Positions 27,585-36,566 of a stretch of DNA of 64,000 bases are shown here, in pieces. Source of the stretch: Corynebacterium kroppenstedtii (GTDB lineage Bacteria > Actinomycetota > Actinomycetes > Mycobacteriales > Mycobacteriaceae). Location of the stretch: positions 1,426,001-1,490,000 of the forward strand of contig NZ_CP069792.1 in assembly GCF_016894245.1 (NCBI RefSeq). Direction: 5' to 3'. Made by a program: the position numbers and the translations under genes. Below the pieces are notes generated by a model. It was not told where the DNA came from. It saw only the letters and a list, made by a program, of their open reading frames with translations, and did no database searches. The first letter of the stretch is position 1. The number at the start of each line of letters is the position of its first letter.

Positions 27585-30500
27585 GTGCCCAAGTCGGTTA
27601 AGCGAAAGGCTCCCCGCCGGTGGGCCGTTGTAGCGGTGGTACTGGCTATTGTCGTCATGCTGTTGCCTGTCGCAGTAGCTGTTTTTACTGATGTCGCATG
27701 GTTTAACTCCATGAACTTTGGCCGAGTGTACGTCACCGAACTCGTCACTCGGATCGTGCTGTTCGTCGTGGTTGGGCTGCTTGCCGGCGCGTCGATATGG
27801 GCAGCCGCGTGGGTAGCCATTAAGTATCGCCCTCTTGTTCCCGAAGACGCAGACCCCCACAGTCCGCTCGAGGCCTATCGGCAGGTTATTGTTCGATCCT
27901 CACGGGCTGTTCTGGTGGGTTTGCCGCTGGTCGTCGGGCTATTCGCCGGATTAGCTGCACAGTCCGAGTGGCGCATGATCTTGATGTTTATGCATCGTGA
28001 GAGCTTCGGCGAATCGGATCCGCAGTTCCACCACGACTACGGGTTCTATGCATTTAGCGTGCCGTTCTGGTCATGGCTGCTCTCGGTCCTGTTGACGCTG
28101 ACGGTTGTGGCGTTCGTCGTTAACCTCGTCATGAACTGGCTGTTGGGGGGTATCCGGACGGGGGATCCCCGCGCCGGTAAGCGGGCGACGGTGATGAGCC
28201 AAGCTCGCGTGCAGATGGCGTCGATCGCCGGAATTTTCATGGTCGTGAAGGCCGTCGACTATTGGTTCGATCGCTATCGCTTGCTGTCTAAGGACCATTC
28301 GACATTCACGGGCGGCTCCTTCACTGACATCAATGCTGTGTTGCCCGCAAAGATTGTCTTGCTCGTCCTTTCTGTTGTAGTGGCCGCAGCGTTCTTCGCG
28401 GCAATTTTCCTCCGGGATCTCAGGATTCCCGCGATGGCAGCGGTGCTGATGGTCGCGTCGGCAGGAATTATTGGAGTCGCATGGCCCTTGGTGGTGGAGC
28501 AGTTCAATGTGTCCCCGAACCGTGCTGCTAAAGAACGCGACTACATTGAGCGGAATATTAAGTCGACGCGGTACAACTATGGCCTGACTGACGAGCACGT
28601 CACCTACGACCGCAATTGGGGTGCTGATGAGAAATCGAAGTCGGATCAAAACGAGTCGGTAGCGAATGATTCCGCGACCATTTCGAACATTCGGCTGCTG
28701 GACCCCGAAGCGATTTCGGCGACGTTTACTCAGCAGCAGCAGCTGAAGAATTTCTACGGGTTCCCCAGTGATCTGAGCATTGATCGTTATGAACACAACG
28801 GTGAGATGCAAGATTATGTGGTCGCTGCCCGTGAGCTTGATCCCAAATCGCTTTCCGGTAACCAGCAAGACTGGATAAACAAGCACACGGTGTACACGCA
28901 CGGTAACGGTTTTATCGCTGCGCCGGCGAACAAAGTCGATGAGGTTGCCCGCGATGTCGGATCGTCCCGCGGCGGATACCCAATTTATACCGTGGCTGAC
29001 TTGCAGTCGAAGGACCGTACTAAGTCGGATGACCCGGATACGTTGAAGATCAAGGTTGATCAGCCGCGTATTTATTATGGCCCCCGTGTGGCTGATACTG
29101 ATCAGGATTACGCCATTGTCGGCGACGACGGGTCTGGAAAACCGCGTGAGTACGACACTGACGGGTCGAATTACACCTATGAAGGTAAAGGTGGCGTCGG
29201 CATCGGAAACATCGTGTCGCGTGCCATGTATTCCCTGAAGTATCAGTCGATGAATCTGTTGTTATCGGAAGCCGTGGGCAACGATTCGAAGATTGTATAT
29301 GACCGTGACCCTCGCGATCGCGTGCATAAGGTAGCTCCGTGGTTGACGACGGATTCGCAAACTTACCCGGCTGTCATTGATGGTCGTATTAAGTGGATTG
29401 TCGACGGATATACGTCCGTGAATAACTTGCCTTATTCGGAGCACACTCAGATTTCGGGCGCGACGGAGGATTCTCTCAACCCTGATGGGACGGAGCAGAA
29501 CACCGTCGGCAATAGTGTGAGTTACATCCGTAACTCTGTGAAGGCGACGGTGGATGCTTATGACGGGACAGTTGACCTCTATGCCTTTGATGAATCTGAC
29601 CCGATTTTGAAGTCGTGGCGGCGCAGTTTCCCGGGGACGGTGAAGCCGAAGTCCGATATTTCTGATGAGTTGATGAAGCACCTCCGCTACCCGGAGGATC
29701 TGTTTAAGATTCAGCGTGAATTGTTAACGCGGTATCACGTGTCGGACCCGGGCGTGTTCTTCACGAACGACTCGTTCTGGTCGGTTCCCCTGGACCCGAC
29801 TGCTTCTGAGCAGGGGCTGAGGGATAAGAACCAGCCGCCCTACTACGTCGTCGCGTCGGATCCGACGACCGGGGATCCCAGTTTCCAGCTGATTACCCCG
29901 TTGCGCGGGTTGAAGCGCGAGTTCCTCTCTGCTCACATGGCGGTGTCGTCGGACCCGAAGACCTACGGGAAGATCACCGTTCGTGTCTTGCCGACGGACA
30001 CTCAGACGCAGGGGCCAAAGCAGGCTCAAGACACGATGATGTCGTCGGACCAGATTTCGCGTGAGCGCACCTTGCTTGAGGGGTCCAGTACGTTGATCAA
30101 TGGCAACTTGCTGACCTTGCCTGTGGGCGACGGCGGGATCCTTTACGTTGAGCCGGTGTATTCGAAGCGTAAGGAGCAGGAATCTGCCTTCCCGAAGCTG
30201 TTGCGTGTGCTCGTGTTCTACAACGGGCAGGTTGGGTACGCGCCGACGATCGGTGAGGCGTTGAGCCAGGTCGGCATTGACCCGAAGGAAACGACGACGA
30301 CGAAGGAAGTGGACGGATCCGATAAGGATAAGTCCGACCAGAATGATTCGGATTCCGATTCCGGATCCAACTCCGATGACACCTCTGGTGACAACAAGGA
30401 TGACTCTGATAAGAACGACTCGAGTTCCACCGCGGTCAGCCCATCCAGCGATGATGTGAAGGAACTTGATGACGCTGTTCAGAAGGTCCGCGACGCGAAA

Positions 30501-30644
30501 AACAGTGGATCGTTTGAGGACTACGGTAAAGCCTTGGACGAGCTGCAAAAGGCCTTGGAGAAATACCAGAGCGACACTGGCTCCAGTGGGTCGACGCAGC
30601 TGACGGATACCGAGGGGCCGAAGCCATCGGGTAGTGGTTCATAG
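27585..30644 (+). CDS. UPF0182 family membrane protein
   Basis: About 1019 residues, homologous to Rv3193c. The N-terminal 330 residues hold about seven membrane segments (first: VVAVVLAIVVMLLPVAVAVF), followed by the family's conserved ERDYIERNIKSTRYNYGL and a large extracytoplasmic domain containing PRIYYGPR and GVGIGNIVSRAMYSLKYQSMNLLLS. Near the C-terminus an acidic Asp/Ser-rich linker separates a final helix (KALDELQKALEKYQ). Function unknown. The GTG at 27585 is chosen because AGGAG lies at 27570-27574; a GTG at 27546 is in frame but has no ribosome site. Confidence 0.9.
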   Translation: MPKSVKRKAPRRWAVVAVVLAIVVMLLPVAVAVFTDVAWFNSMNFGRVYVTELVTRIVLFVVVGLLAGASIWAAAWVAIKYRPLVPEDADPHSPLEAYRQVIVRSSRAVLVGLPLVVGLFAGLAAQSEWRMILMFMHRESFGESDPQFHHDYGFYAFSVPFWSWLLSVLLTLTVVAFVVNLVMNWLLGGIRTGDPRAGKRATVMSQARVQMASIAGIFMVVKAVDYWFDRYRLLSKDHSTFTGGSFTDINAVLPAKIVLLVLSVVVAAAFFAAIFLRDLRIPAMAAVLMVASAGIIGVAWPLVVEQFNVSPNRAAKERDYIERNIKSTRYNYGLTDEHVTYDRNWGADEKSKSDQNESVANDSATISNIRLLDPEAISATFTQQQQLKNFYGFPSDLSIDRYEHNGEMQDYVVAARELDPKSLSGNQQDWINKHTVYTHGNGFIAAPANKVDEVARDVGSSRGGYPIYTVADLQSKDRTKSDDPDTLKIKVDQPRIYYGPRVADTDQDYAIVGDDGSGKPREYDTDGSNYTYEGKGGVGIGNIVSRAMYSLKYQSMNLLLSEAVGNDSKIVYDRDPRDRVHKVAPWLTTDSQTYPAVIDGRIKWIVDGYTSVNNLPYSEHTQISGATEDSLNPDGTEQNTVGNSVSYIRNSVKATVDAYDGTVDLYAFDESDPILKSWRRSFPGTVKPKSDISDELMKHLRYPEDLFKIQRELLTRYHVSDPGVFFTNDSFWSVPLDPTASEQGLRDKNQPPYYVVASDPTTGDPSFQLITPLRGLKREFLSAHMAVSSDPKTYGKITVRVLPTDTQTQGPKQAQDTMMSSDQISRERTLLEGSSTLINGNLLTLPVGDGGILYVEPVYSKRKEQESAFPKLLRVLVFYNGQVGYAPTIGEALSQVGIDPKETTTTKEVDGSDKDKSDQNDSDSDSGSNSDDTSGDNKDDSDKNDSSSTAVSPSSDDVKELDDAVQKVRDAKNSGSFEDYGKALDELQKALEKYQSDTGSSGSTQLTDTEGPKPSGSGS

Positions 30645-30730
30645 CCAGTGCGCAGGCGATTTCACATTTGTTCCGCGATGCGTTAAATTATCTCTTGTCG
30701 CTGACGGAGACACGGTCTCCGTGCGACTGT

Positions 30731-30804
30731 CGCGGGGTGGAGCAGCTCGGTAGCTCGCTGGGCTCATAACCCAGAGGTCGATGGTTCGAATCCATCCCCC
30801 GCTA
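30731..30804 (+). tRNA. Initiator tRNA-fMet (anticodon CAT)
   Basis: A 74-base cloverleaf with acceptor 5' strand CGCGGGG and 3' strand CCCCGCT plus discriminator A. The first base pair is mismatched (C1 with U72), and the anticodon stem is CTGGG/CCCAG with three G-C pairs next to the CTCATAA loop: both are initiator hallmarks. The T loop is TTCGAAT. CCA is not encoded. Confidence 0.96.
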
Positions 30805-30813
30805 CAAAACAAG

Positions 30814-30848
30814 CCCCCTATCGGCAGGTAATGCCGGTAGGGGGTTTT
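30814..30848. terminator. Bidirectional terminator between tRNA-fMet and the importer operon
   Basis: Thirteen-base stem (CCCCCTATCGGCA with TGCCGGTAGGGGG, one wobble pair), T run on the right for the tRNA; on the other strand CTTGTTTTG follows, so it can also end the leftward importer operon. Confidence 0.88.
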
Positions 30849-30866
30849 CGTCGCTAAGCGCTGCTG

Positions 30867-32618
30867 TCAATCGTGGCTTTGCGCAAGGCTCTCGATATAA
30901 ATCTGCCGGTCACAGCAGGTGCGAAGAAGCTCGGGGCTATGGCTGATGATTAGAATCCCAATTCCGCCGTCGCGCGCCCAGGACGTCAGCATGGTCATCG
31001 TGTGCGCAGCTGTTCCCGGGTCCAGCATGGCGGTGACCTCATCGCACACGACAAAGTCCGGTTCGCTTGCCAACACACGCGCCAATATTGCTCGCTGGAG
31101 CTGGCCGTCTGAAACCTGGGAGGGGCGACGATCCAGAAGGTCCGGTGTCACCTGGACTTCCATCGCCGCTTCTTCGGCCGTCATTCCGTGGCTGGTTTCT
31201 TCGATGATTTGCCGCAGAGTGAACCGCGGATTGCACGCCTTCCGCGGCGACTGAAAGAGCATATTGATCTTTCCACGCGCCTGCCTCCGGCCCCCGATAA
31301 CGGACGTAATATTCCGGATTTCCTCTCCGCCGCATGTCACGGTTCCGTGGTCAGCATCAAGCAGCCCACACATGATCCTGGCCAGCGTCGTCTTACCGGA
31401 TCCTGACGGGCCTGCGAGCCCCACAATTTCTCCAGAGTGGATAGAAATATCCAGTTGGTTCAGAACGGGGATCGACGCTTTCTTGCCACTAAAGCTCTTC
31501 GTGATCTTCGACCCCTCCCACACTTTGGGATGCATTTTTCTTTCCGACGCTAACTTCGCGGGTGAGTTTTCGTGTGAACCGCGTGCGTCGTCATGCGAGG
31601 TGGACGAACCGTCGTGCGAAGCGGCGGACAGTGCTGCCGCTTCCTTCAGACGTGATTCGAAGGTGACGGAGTCGCCCAGGTCCACCAGCGAGGGAGGGAA
31701 GCCAGGGATCGGAACCATGCCGCCGGAGGGAAGCGCGGCAAGCAGAGCCCGAGTATATGGGTCATGAGGGTGGTCCAGGATTGTTGACGCTGCGCCTTGT
31801 TCCACAAAACGGGAGGCGTACATCACGCTTAAACGGTCGGCGATGCCAGCGTCCCGCAGTTCCGTTACATCGTGCGTGATTAAAAGGACCGCGCGGTCCG
31901 CGTCGGCAATATCTCGCAACAGAGAGAACAGGGAGGATTTCAATTCCGGGTCCAAGGAGGCCGTGGGCTCGTCGGCAATCACGACTTCGGGATCGCCGGC
32001 AAGGGCGAAGGCGACGGCTACTCGTTGGACCATTCCGCCGGAGAGCTCATGAGGATAAAGGTTTGCCACTCGGGTAGAGAGGTAAACCTGATCCAGCAGC
32101 GTCTCGATTTTCTGAGGTGCGTCGGCAGACGGGGTGAGCTCGGTGATCGTTTCTATGAGTTGGCTTCCGACTGTTCGGACCGGGGTGAGAAAAGTTGCCG
32201 CGGACTGCGGGATCAGGCCGACGTGGTGGCCGGCGAGGGGACTCGGCTTGTCCCGCCAATCGCCGTGCTTGGCGTGGTGGTAGGCAACCATGTCTTGGGA
32301 CCAGCCCGGCGATGGCGACGATTCTTGAACAATGACCGTGCCTTCCACGTGGGCAGACGACGGCACCGTGCCGACGACGGTATTCGCGATGATGGACTTA
32401 CCGCACCCGGATTCGCCGATCACCGCATGGACTTCACCTGGGCATACGGTGAGGGAAATGTCTGTGTTCGCATGAACCCAGCCACGGTCCGCATGGCCGC
32501 GACCGTGGAACCGCCCACGGTGGCCGGGGGCAGGAATTCTCACGCTCAGATGCCGGATGTCGACCGAGGGGATACGCCCTTGATTAGGGGTGAGAGTTTC
32601 GTCAAGGGGGGCAGACAT
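30867..32618 (-). CDS. Fused DppD-DppF-type ATPase of an Opp/Dpp/Nik importer
   Basis: 583 residues containing two ABC ATPase domains that drive import through the two permeases encoded upstream. Domain 1: GESGCGKS (about residue 67), signature LSGGMVQRVAVAFAL, Walker B VVIADEPTASLD. Domain 2: GPSGSGKTT (about 400), altered signature VSDGQLQRA (about 500), Walker B VVCDEVTAMLD. The His switch is in LLITHDVTE and LIISHSPEL. Separate genes are usual; the fused form occurs in some actinobacterial systems. Starts three bases after the preceding permease gene, so one operon. Substrate could be peptide, nickel or a metal-metallophore complex. Confidence 0.92.
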   Translation of the reverse strand: MSAPLDETLTPNQGRIPSVDIRHLSVRIPAPGHRGRFHGRGHADRGWVHANTDISLTVCPGEVHAVIGESGCGKSIIANTVVGTVPSSAHVEGTVIVQESSPSPGWSQDMVAYHHAKHGDWRDKPSPLAGHHVGLIPQSAATFLTPVRTVGSQLIETITELTPSADAPQKIETLLDQVYLSTRVANLYPHELSGGMVQRVAVAFALAGDPEVVIADEPTASLDPELKSSLFSLLRDIADADRAVLLITHDVTELRDAGIADRLSVMYASRFVEQGAASTILDHPHDPYTRALLAALPSGGMVPIPGFPPSLVDLGDSVTFESRLKEAAALSAASHDGSSTSHDDARGSHENSPAKLASERKMHPKVWEGSKITKSFSGKKASIPVLNQLDISIHSGEIVGLAGPSGSGKTTLARIMCGLLDADHGTVTCGGEEIRNITSVIGGRRQARGKINMLFQSPRKACNPRFTLRQIIEETSHGMTAEEAAMEVQVTPDLLDRRPSQVSDGQLQRAILARVLASEPDFVVCDEVTAMLDPGTAAHTMTMLTSWARDGGIGILIISHSPELLRTCCDRQIYIESLAQSHD

Positions 32619-32621
32619 TAG

Positions 32622-33467
32622 CTAGACCTTCCCTTCGCCATAGTCATTAACACGGGAAACTAGCGAGTGCCCGACGTTTGATACTGCTAACGAAAAAACG
32701 ACGAGGAACAATGCTGGGAAGACCAGAATCCACCAGCTGCCAAGCAGTACTCCGCCTTGAGCATCGCGGAGGAGAGTGCCGAGGGCGGCTCTGTGTGCGG
32801 GAAGTCCGACCCCCAGGAACGACAAGGTCGATTCATGCCAAATCGCATGAGGGACTAATAGAATAAGTCCCACGACAGACTGGCTTAATGCAGCTGGGAC
32901 AAGGTGGTGTCCGATTACCCACAGGTGACCACGTCCGCCGAGGTAAGCAGCTTGGATGTAATCCGAGTGTCTAATAGTGAGCACTTGCGCGCGGGTAATA
33001 CGGGCGATAGGAATCCAGTGGGTGGCAACGAGAGCCAGCACGATCGCGGTGGCTGATCCTTTGAAAAAAGAGACCACAACAAGGACGAGAATCAGATGGG
33101 GTAGCGAATTCATTCCATCAACGAAACGCATGGTCAGGCGATCAAGGAATCCGCCGGCGAGAGCAGCGGTAACCCCAATTAACGTCCCAATTATCGCGGA
33201 GAACACAGCCGTGACGACCGCGATGATGAGCGAAATCCTCAGCGCCTGTGCGGTGCGGACGAATAGATCATGCCCGCCGGAATCAGTACCAAACCAGTAG
33301 TCCGAGCTCGGGGGACTATACGCATTGCCGAAACTAACGGTTGTTTGATCCTCCGGCAGGGCAACGGGAACGACGATCGCGTAGGCAACAATCACCGCAA
33401 TCGTGAGCACTGAAATCCAGACGAGTGGTAACCCCGATGACCGACGCTTAAACAGACGCTTAAACAT
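32622..33467 (-). CDS. DppC/NikC-type permease of the importer
   Basis: About 281 residues with an N-terminal membrane helix (VWISVLTIAVIVAYAIVV) and five further segments. The family's cytoplasmic loop lies at about residues 195-215 (SDYIQAAYLGGRGHLWVIGHHLVP), the site that contacts the ATPase. The ATG at 33467 (MFKRLFKRR) has GAGGG nine bases upstream and overlaps the end of the preceding permease frame (stop at 33460), typical of coupled dppB-dppC genes. Confidence 0.9.
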   Translation of the reverse strand: MFKRLFKRRSSGLPLVWISVLTIAVIVAYAIVVPVALPEDQTTVSFGNAYSPPSSDYWFGTDSGGHDLFVRTAQALRISLIIAVVTAVFSAIIGTLIGVTAALAGGFLDRLTMRFVDGMNSLPHLILVLVVVSFFKGSATAIVLALVATHWIPIARITRAQVLTIRHSDYIQAAYLGGRGHLWVIGHHLVPAALSQSVVGLILLVPHAIWHESTLSFLGVGLPAHRAALGTLLRDAQGGVLLGSWWILVFPALFLVVFSLAVSNVGHSLVSRVNDYGEGKV

Positions 33468-34409
33468 TGGCATCGACCCTCGGATCTGTGAGGACGACGC
33501 AGGCGTCGGCAAGCATGTTTCCGATTAGTACTGCGATGGTGATGAGGAGGGTCAGCGTCGATAACAACATGAAATCGAGGGATTTCGCGGAGTCGACCAT
33601 CGCCTGGCCAAGGCCCGGCCAGCCGAAAATCGATTCGATAATGGTTGATCCGACAATGAGTTCCGGTAACCGAGATCCGATGAGCGCAAAGTACGAGGGT
33701 AATGACAGCGGAACGATGTGGTGCAGCATTACCGTGCGTCGATCAAGCCCACGGACACGGGTACCAGTCATTGCTTCGGATTGAATTGCTTCGCGAACGG
33801 AGGCTCTGAGGCTCAAAAGGAACCAGGGCAGCTGGCTGATTCCCAGGATGACTGCGGGGAGAGCGACATGGCGGAGAGTGCCAGCGAACGTAACAGGTTG
33901 TCCTGGATCTGTGAGCCCACCAGCAGGAGCGATAGGGATCCACAAACAAAAGACCAATAGAGCAACAAGGGCAAGGACAAAGGGGGGAGGGACTGAAGCA
34001 AAGTGGCGATAAACCCGGCGATTCGGTCGACAAGACCACCTTCACGAAGGCCAGCCACGACACCGAGCACGAATGAGACGACCAGAGTAAGGGTTAAAGC
34101 CAGCGCTCCCAGTAGAATTGACCACCCCAGACGCTGCGCTAGGACGTCGGCTACTGGCATGCGGTAGAACCGTGATGTTCCCAGGTCACCTGTGCAGACG
34201 CTGGTCACCCATGACCACCAGGAGGCGTACCAGGGGCCTCCAATGTTGAGGGTCCGGATCAGATCCTCACGTTGTTCGTCGGTTAAAGCACCGGCGTTGC
34301 CGTGGGTATAGGCTTCGAGCGGGTCGAAGGGGCTTAGCGATGCCAAGAAAAACATCGCGGCCGTGACGGCCAACGCGAGAAGCGGCAGGGAACAGATCCG
34401 GCGGAGCAT
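33460..34409 (-). pseudogene. DppB/NikB-type permease gene with a frameshift
   Basis: The permease is split over two frames. The N-terminal part reads from the ATG at 34409 (MLRRICSLPLLALAV, AGGA upstream) through FYRMPVADVLAQRL and GFIATLLQSLPP, then drifts into the wrong frame. The C-terminal part continues in another frame from VLALVALLVFCLWIP through REAIQSEAMTGTRVRGLDRRT, the expected permease loop, to TDPRVDANV at the stop. The break is at the run of six C on the coding strand (33982-33987 here); seven would restore one intact protein. So it is either a recent inactivation, a phase-variable tract or a sequencing error. All other members of the operon look intact. Confidence 0.88.
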
Positions 34410-34538
34410 AAGGATTCCTATGTCACGCCGGCGGCTGTGGCTAGACGCCGAGATCGATCGTCGACGATGGCGATCGGTCGGATTATCGATAGGCTTTTGA
34501 CCTGGGGAAATTCGGCGCAGTCTCGGTGTAGACACGGT

Positions 34539-36218
34539 TTAGTTGTGCCATTCCTCAATGTTGTACCAAGGCCCGAACAAGGAGCCGTGGGAATGCGGTT
34601 CGACAATCTGGTCGCCAGTTTTCATGCCATGGCTATTGAGCACGTAGGAGTGAGCGCCGTACGTGAGTGCGAGCATGGCTGGCTTCTTCCGATACTCCTG
34701 TTGGACTTTTTTGTAGATCTTGTTGCGCTTGTCCTTGTTGGACTCGGATCGCGCCTGGTCCAGCAGCTTGTCGATTTCTGGATTGACGTAGTCCGACGCG
34801 TTATCCCACTTTGCCCCGACGCCATCGGCTGCATACTTCGAATGCAAAATATGATAGATCTGTCCGTCGATGGTGTAAGGCTCACCGCCGCCGCCCAGCA
34901 TGACCGGCGTGGAGTTGTACACCTCTTCGGTCACCGCGCTGGAGTCCTTGGCCACCGGGTTGATCTGAATGCCAATGGCCTTCAGGTCCGAGGCTGCGGC
35001 GAGGGTTAAATCCTTTCGGGCGGCATCGCGGTTAGGGAAGTAGATAACATCCATTTCCGCCCGCTGGCCGTCCTTGACTCTGATGCCGTCGGATTCTTTA
35101 ACCCAACCGGCGTCGTCGAGAATTTTTTCCGCCTTCTTTGTGTCGTGGGGGATCTCCGAATCTTTGTCGTAGGCATCGCCATAGGCGTCGGTGATGAAGG
35201 TACTGGTTGGGGTTCCGTGGCCTGCATAAATGTCGTCAATCATCTTTTGTCGATCGACGCTGAGGTTCATGGCCATGCGGATCGCGTCGTCACCGGCGAC
35301 GGGGTGAGCAGCGGGAAGGGAGATGCCCCGCCAATCCAGGGAATCAATATGCTCCGCGGAAATGTCCTTGGATTTGGCGACGGTGTCGGCCAGCTTGGCT
35401 TCGAGCATAGTGCCATCGCCTTCGCCGACGCGCATCTGCTGCGCCCGGGTGTTGTCGTCGGTGTTGTGCCGGATGACGATCTTCTCGGTCTCGGGGGCAT
35501 CGCCCCAGTAGCCATCGCGCGCCTCGAGGATCGCTTCATCTGGACGTAGAGAGGTGACCTTGTATGGGCCCGTTCCAATGGGATCTGAGTTAATCTTCAT
35601 GTCCTCTGCCTTCGCCGGGTTGGTGAAATCGAAGGCTTCAGACGGAGCGATAGCTCGGTAGATGCGACGGTCGAACTCGGAATCAGGGTGCTTGAGGTGG
35701 AACTTGACGGCGTGGTCCCCGTCCGGTGTGACGTCGTCGATTGATTCAACTGCCGTGGCCTCTGTGGAGGCGAAGCGCGGATCGATGATCGCTTTATAAG
35801 TGGCGACGACATCCTCCGGCCCGAAGGACGATCCGTCCGAGAAGGAAATGTCTTTCTTCAACGGGACGGTCCATTCCGTCAAATCATCGTTGGATTTGGC
35901 TTCGCCATCGGCGAGCACCGGCTTCGGCTTGGAGTTTTTTCCTGGGGAAACACGGTAGAGCGAGTCGTAGATGTGGGACTCTCCGTTTCGTCCGTGTCCA
36001 AGAAGTGGGTTGTAGTTACCGAGCTTCATATTTTCCAGGACGACGAATTGCTTGGTGGATTTGTCTGAGCTTTCGCCGTCTCCGCCGGTGGACGGCGTTG
36101 AGCATGCTGAAAGGGCCAGGGAGAGGGATGCTACGGCGGCAAGTGCGGTGGTGAAGTGGCGGCTTCGTGACTTCTTCAGGGGAGAGCGGAAGCTGGGTGA
36201 GGAGTGAGTTCGGGACAC
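34539..36218 (-). CDS. Opp/Dpp/Nik-type substrate-binding lipoprotein
   Basis: 559-residue SBP_bac_5 family protein, the first gene of the importer operon. An N-terminal signal peptide ends in the lipobox LSAC, so Cys39 is lipidated and the protein sits on the outer face of the membrane. Family elements: LLGHGRNGESHIYDSLYRV, GTGPYKVTSLRPDEAI, RMAMNLSVDRQKMIDDIYAGHG and the C-terminal YKKVQQEYRKKPAMLALTYG. The ligand cannot be read from the sequence; peptides, nickel and opine-type metallophores are all known for the family. Start is a GTG at 36218 with GAAAG upstream. Confidence 0.92.
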   Translation of the reverse strand: MSRTHSSPSFRSPLKKSRSRHFTTALAAVASLSLALSACSTPSTGGDGESSDKSTKQFVVLENMKLGNYNPLLGHGRNGESHIYDSLYRVSPGKNSKPKPVLADGEAKSNDDLTEWTVPLKKDISFSDGSSFGPEDVVATYKAIIDPRFASTEATAVESIDDVTPDGDHAVKFHLKHPDSEFDRRIYRAIAPSEAFDFTNPAKAEDMKINSDPIGTGPYKVTSLRPDEAILEARDGYWGDAPETEKIVIRHNTDDNTRAQQMRVGEGDGTMLEAKLADTVAKSKDISAEHIDSLDWRGISLPAAHPVAGDDAIRMAMNLSVDRQKMIDDIYAGHGTPTSTFITDAYGDAYDKDSEIPHDTKKAEKILDDAGWVKESDGIRVKDGQRAEMDVIYFPNRDAARKDLTLAAASDLKAIGIQINPVAKDSSAVTEEVYNSTPVMLGGGGEPYTIDGQIYHILHSKYAADGVGAKWDNASDYVNPEIDKLLDQARSESNKDKRNKIYKKVQQEYRKKPAMLALTYGAHSYVLNSHGMKTGDQIVEPHSHGSLFGPWYNIEEWHN

Positions 36219-36344
36219 GGCAGGTCTTTCGCAGGGGAGACATTGGAAATGAAAAGTGATGTGAGTTAGAGCATGCTAAGGAAGTTCCGCCTGGTCAAAT
36301 CTTACCAACCACGTATGGGGGTGAAAATATAATTCGATAAAACA

Positions 36345-36360
36345 TTAGGTTATGAACTAA
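36345..36360. promoter_or_regulatory. Possible second DtxR-like operator
   Basis: TTAGGTTATGAACTAA is an imperfect palindrome; its left half matches the DtxR half-site TTAGGTTA. It lies about 130 bases upstream of the leftward importer operon, within the 348-base divergent region 36219-36566. The right half is weak, so this is tentative. Confidence 0.35.
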
Positions 36361-36487
36361 AGTCCGATTTGCGAATTCGCAGGTCATTGGAGGTGTTAGC
36401 TGACGCATTAGGGCTTACAAGCCGCTGTAATTAGGGGAGTGTTCGTCGCTAGGTGGAGTCTCACTCTAAAGAAATCTCAGAAACCTG

Positions 36488-36516
36488 TTGACTTACTTAG
36501 GTAAGGCTCCAATACT
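36488..36516 (+). promoter_or_regulatory. Promoter with DtxR-like box ahead of the metallophore cluster
   Basis: TTGACT at 36488 and AATACT at 36511 form a sigma-A-type promoter with 17-base spacing. The spacer and -10 carry TTAGGTAAGGCTCCAATAC (36497-36515), whose left 12 bases match the DtxR/IdeR consensus at 11 positions while the right half is poor. Binding of iron-loaded DtxR here would block RNA polymerase, so the genes downstream should be induced by iron limitation. The rightward operon starts about 50 bases further on. Confidence 0.65.
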
Positions 36517-36566
36517 TTTGTTTCTCACGTGATCCCTCGTAGAACTAATGCTCCCCAGGAAGAATT

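Noticed and set aside
28071..28901. 276-codon frame opposite the UPF0182 gene
   Set aside because: Antisense to a conserved membrane protein, no recognisable domain.
29724..30548. 274-codon frame opposite the UPF0182 C-terminus
   Set aside because: Shadow of the acidic repeat-rich coding region.
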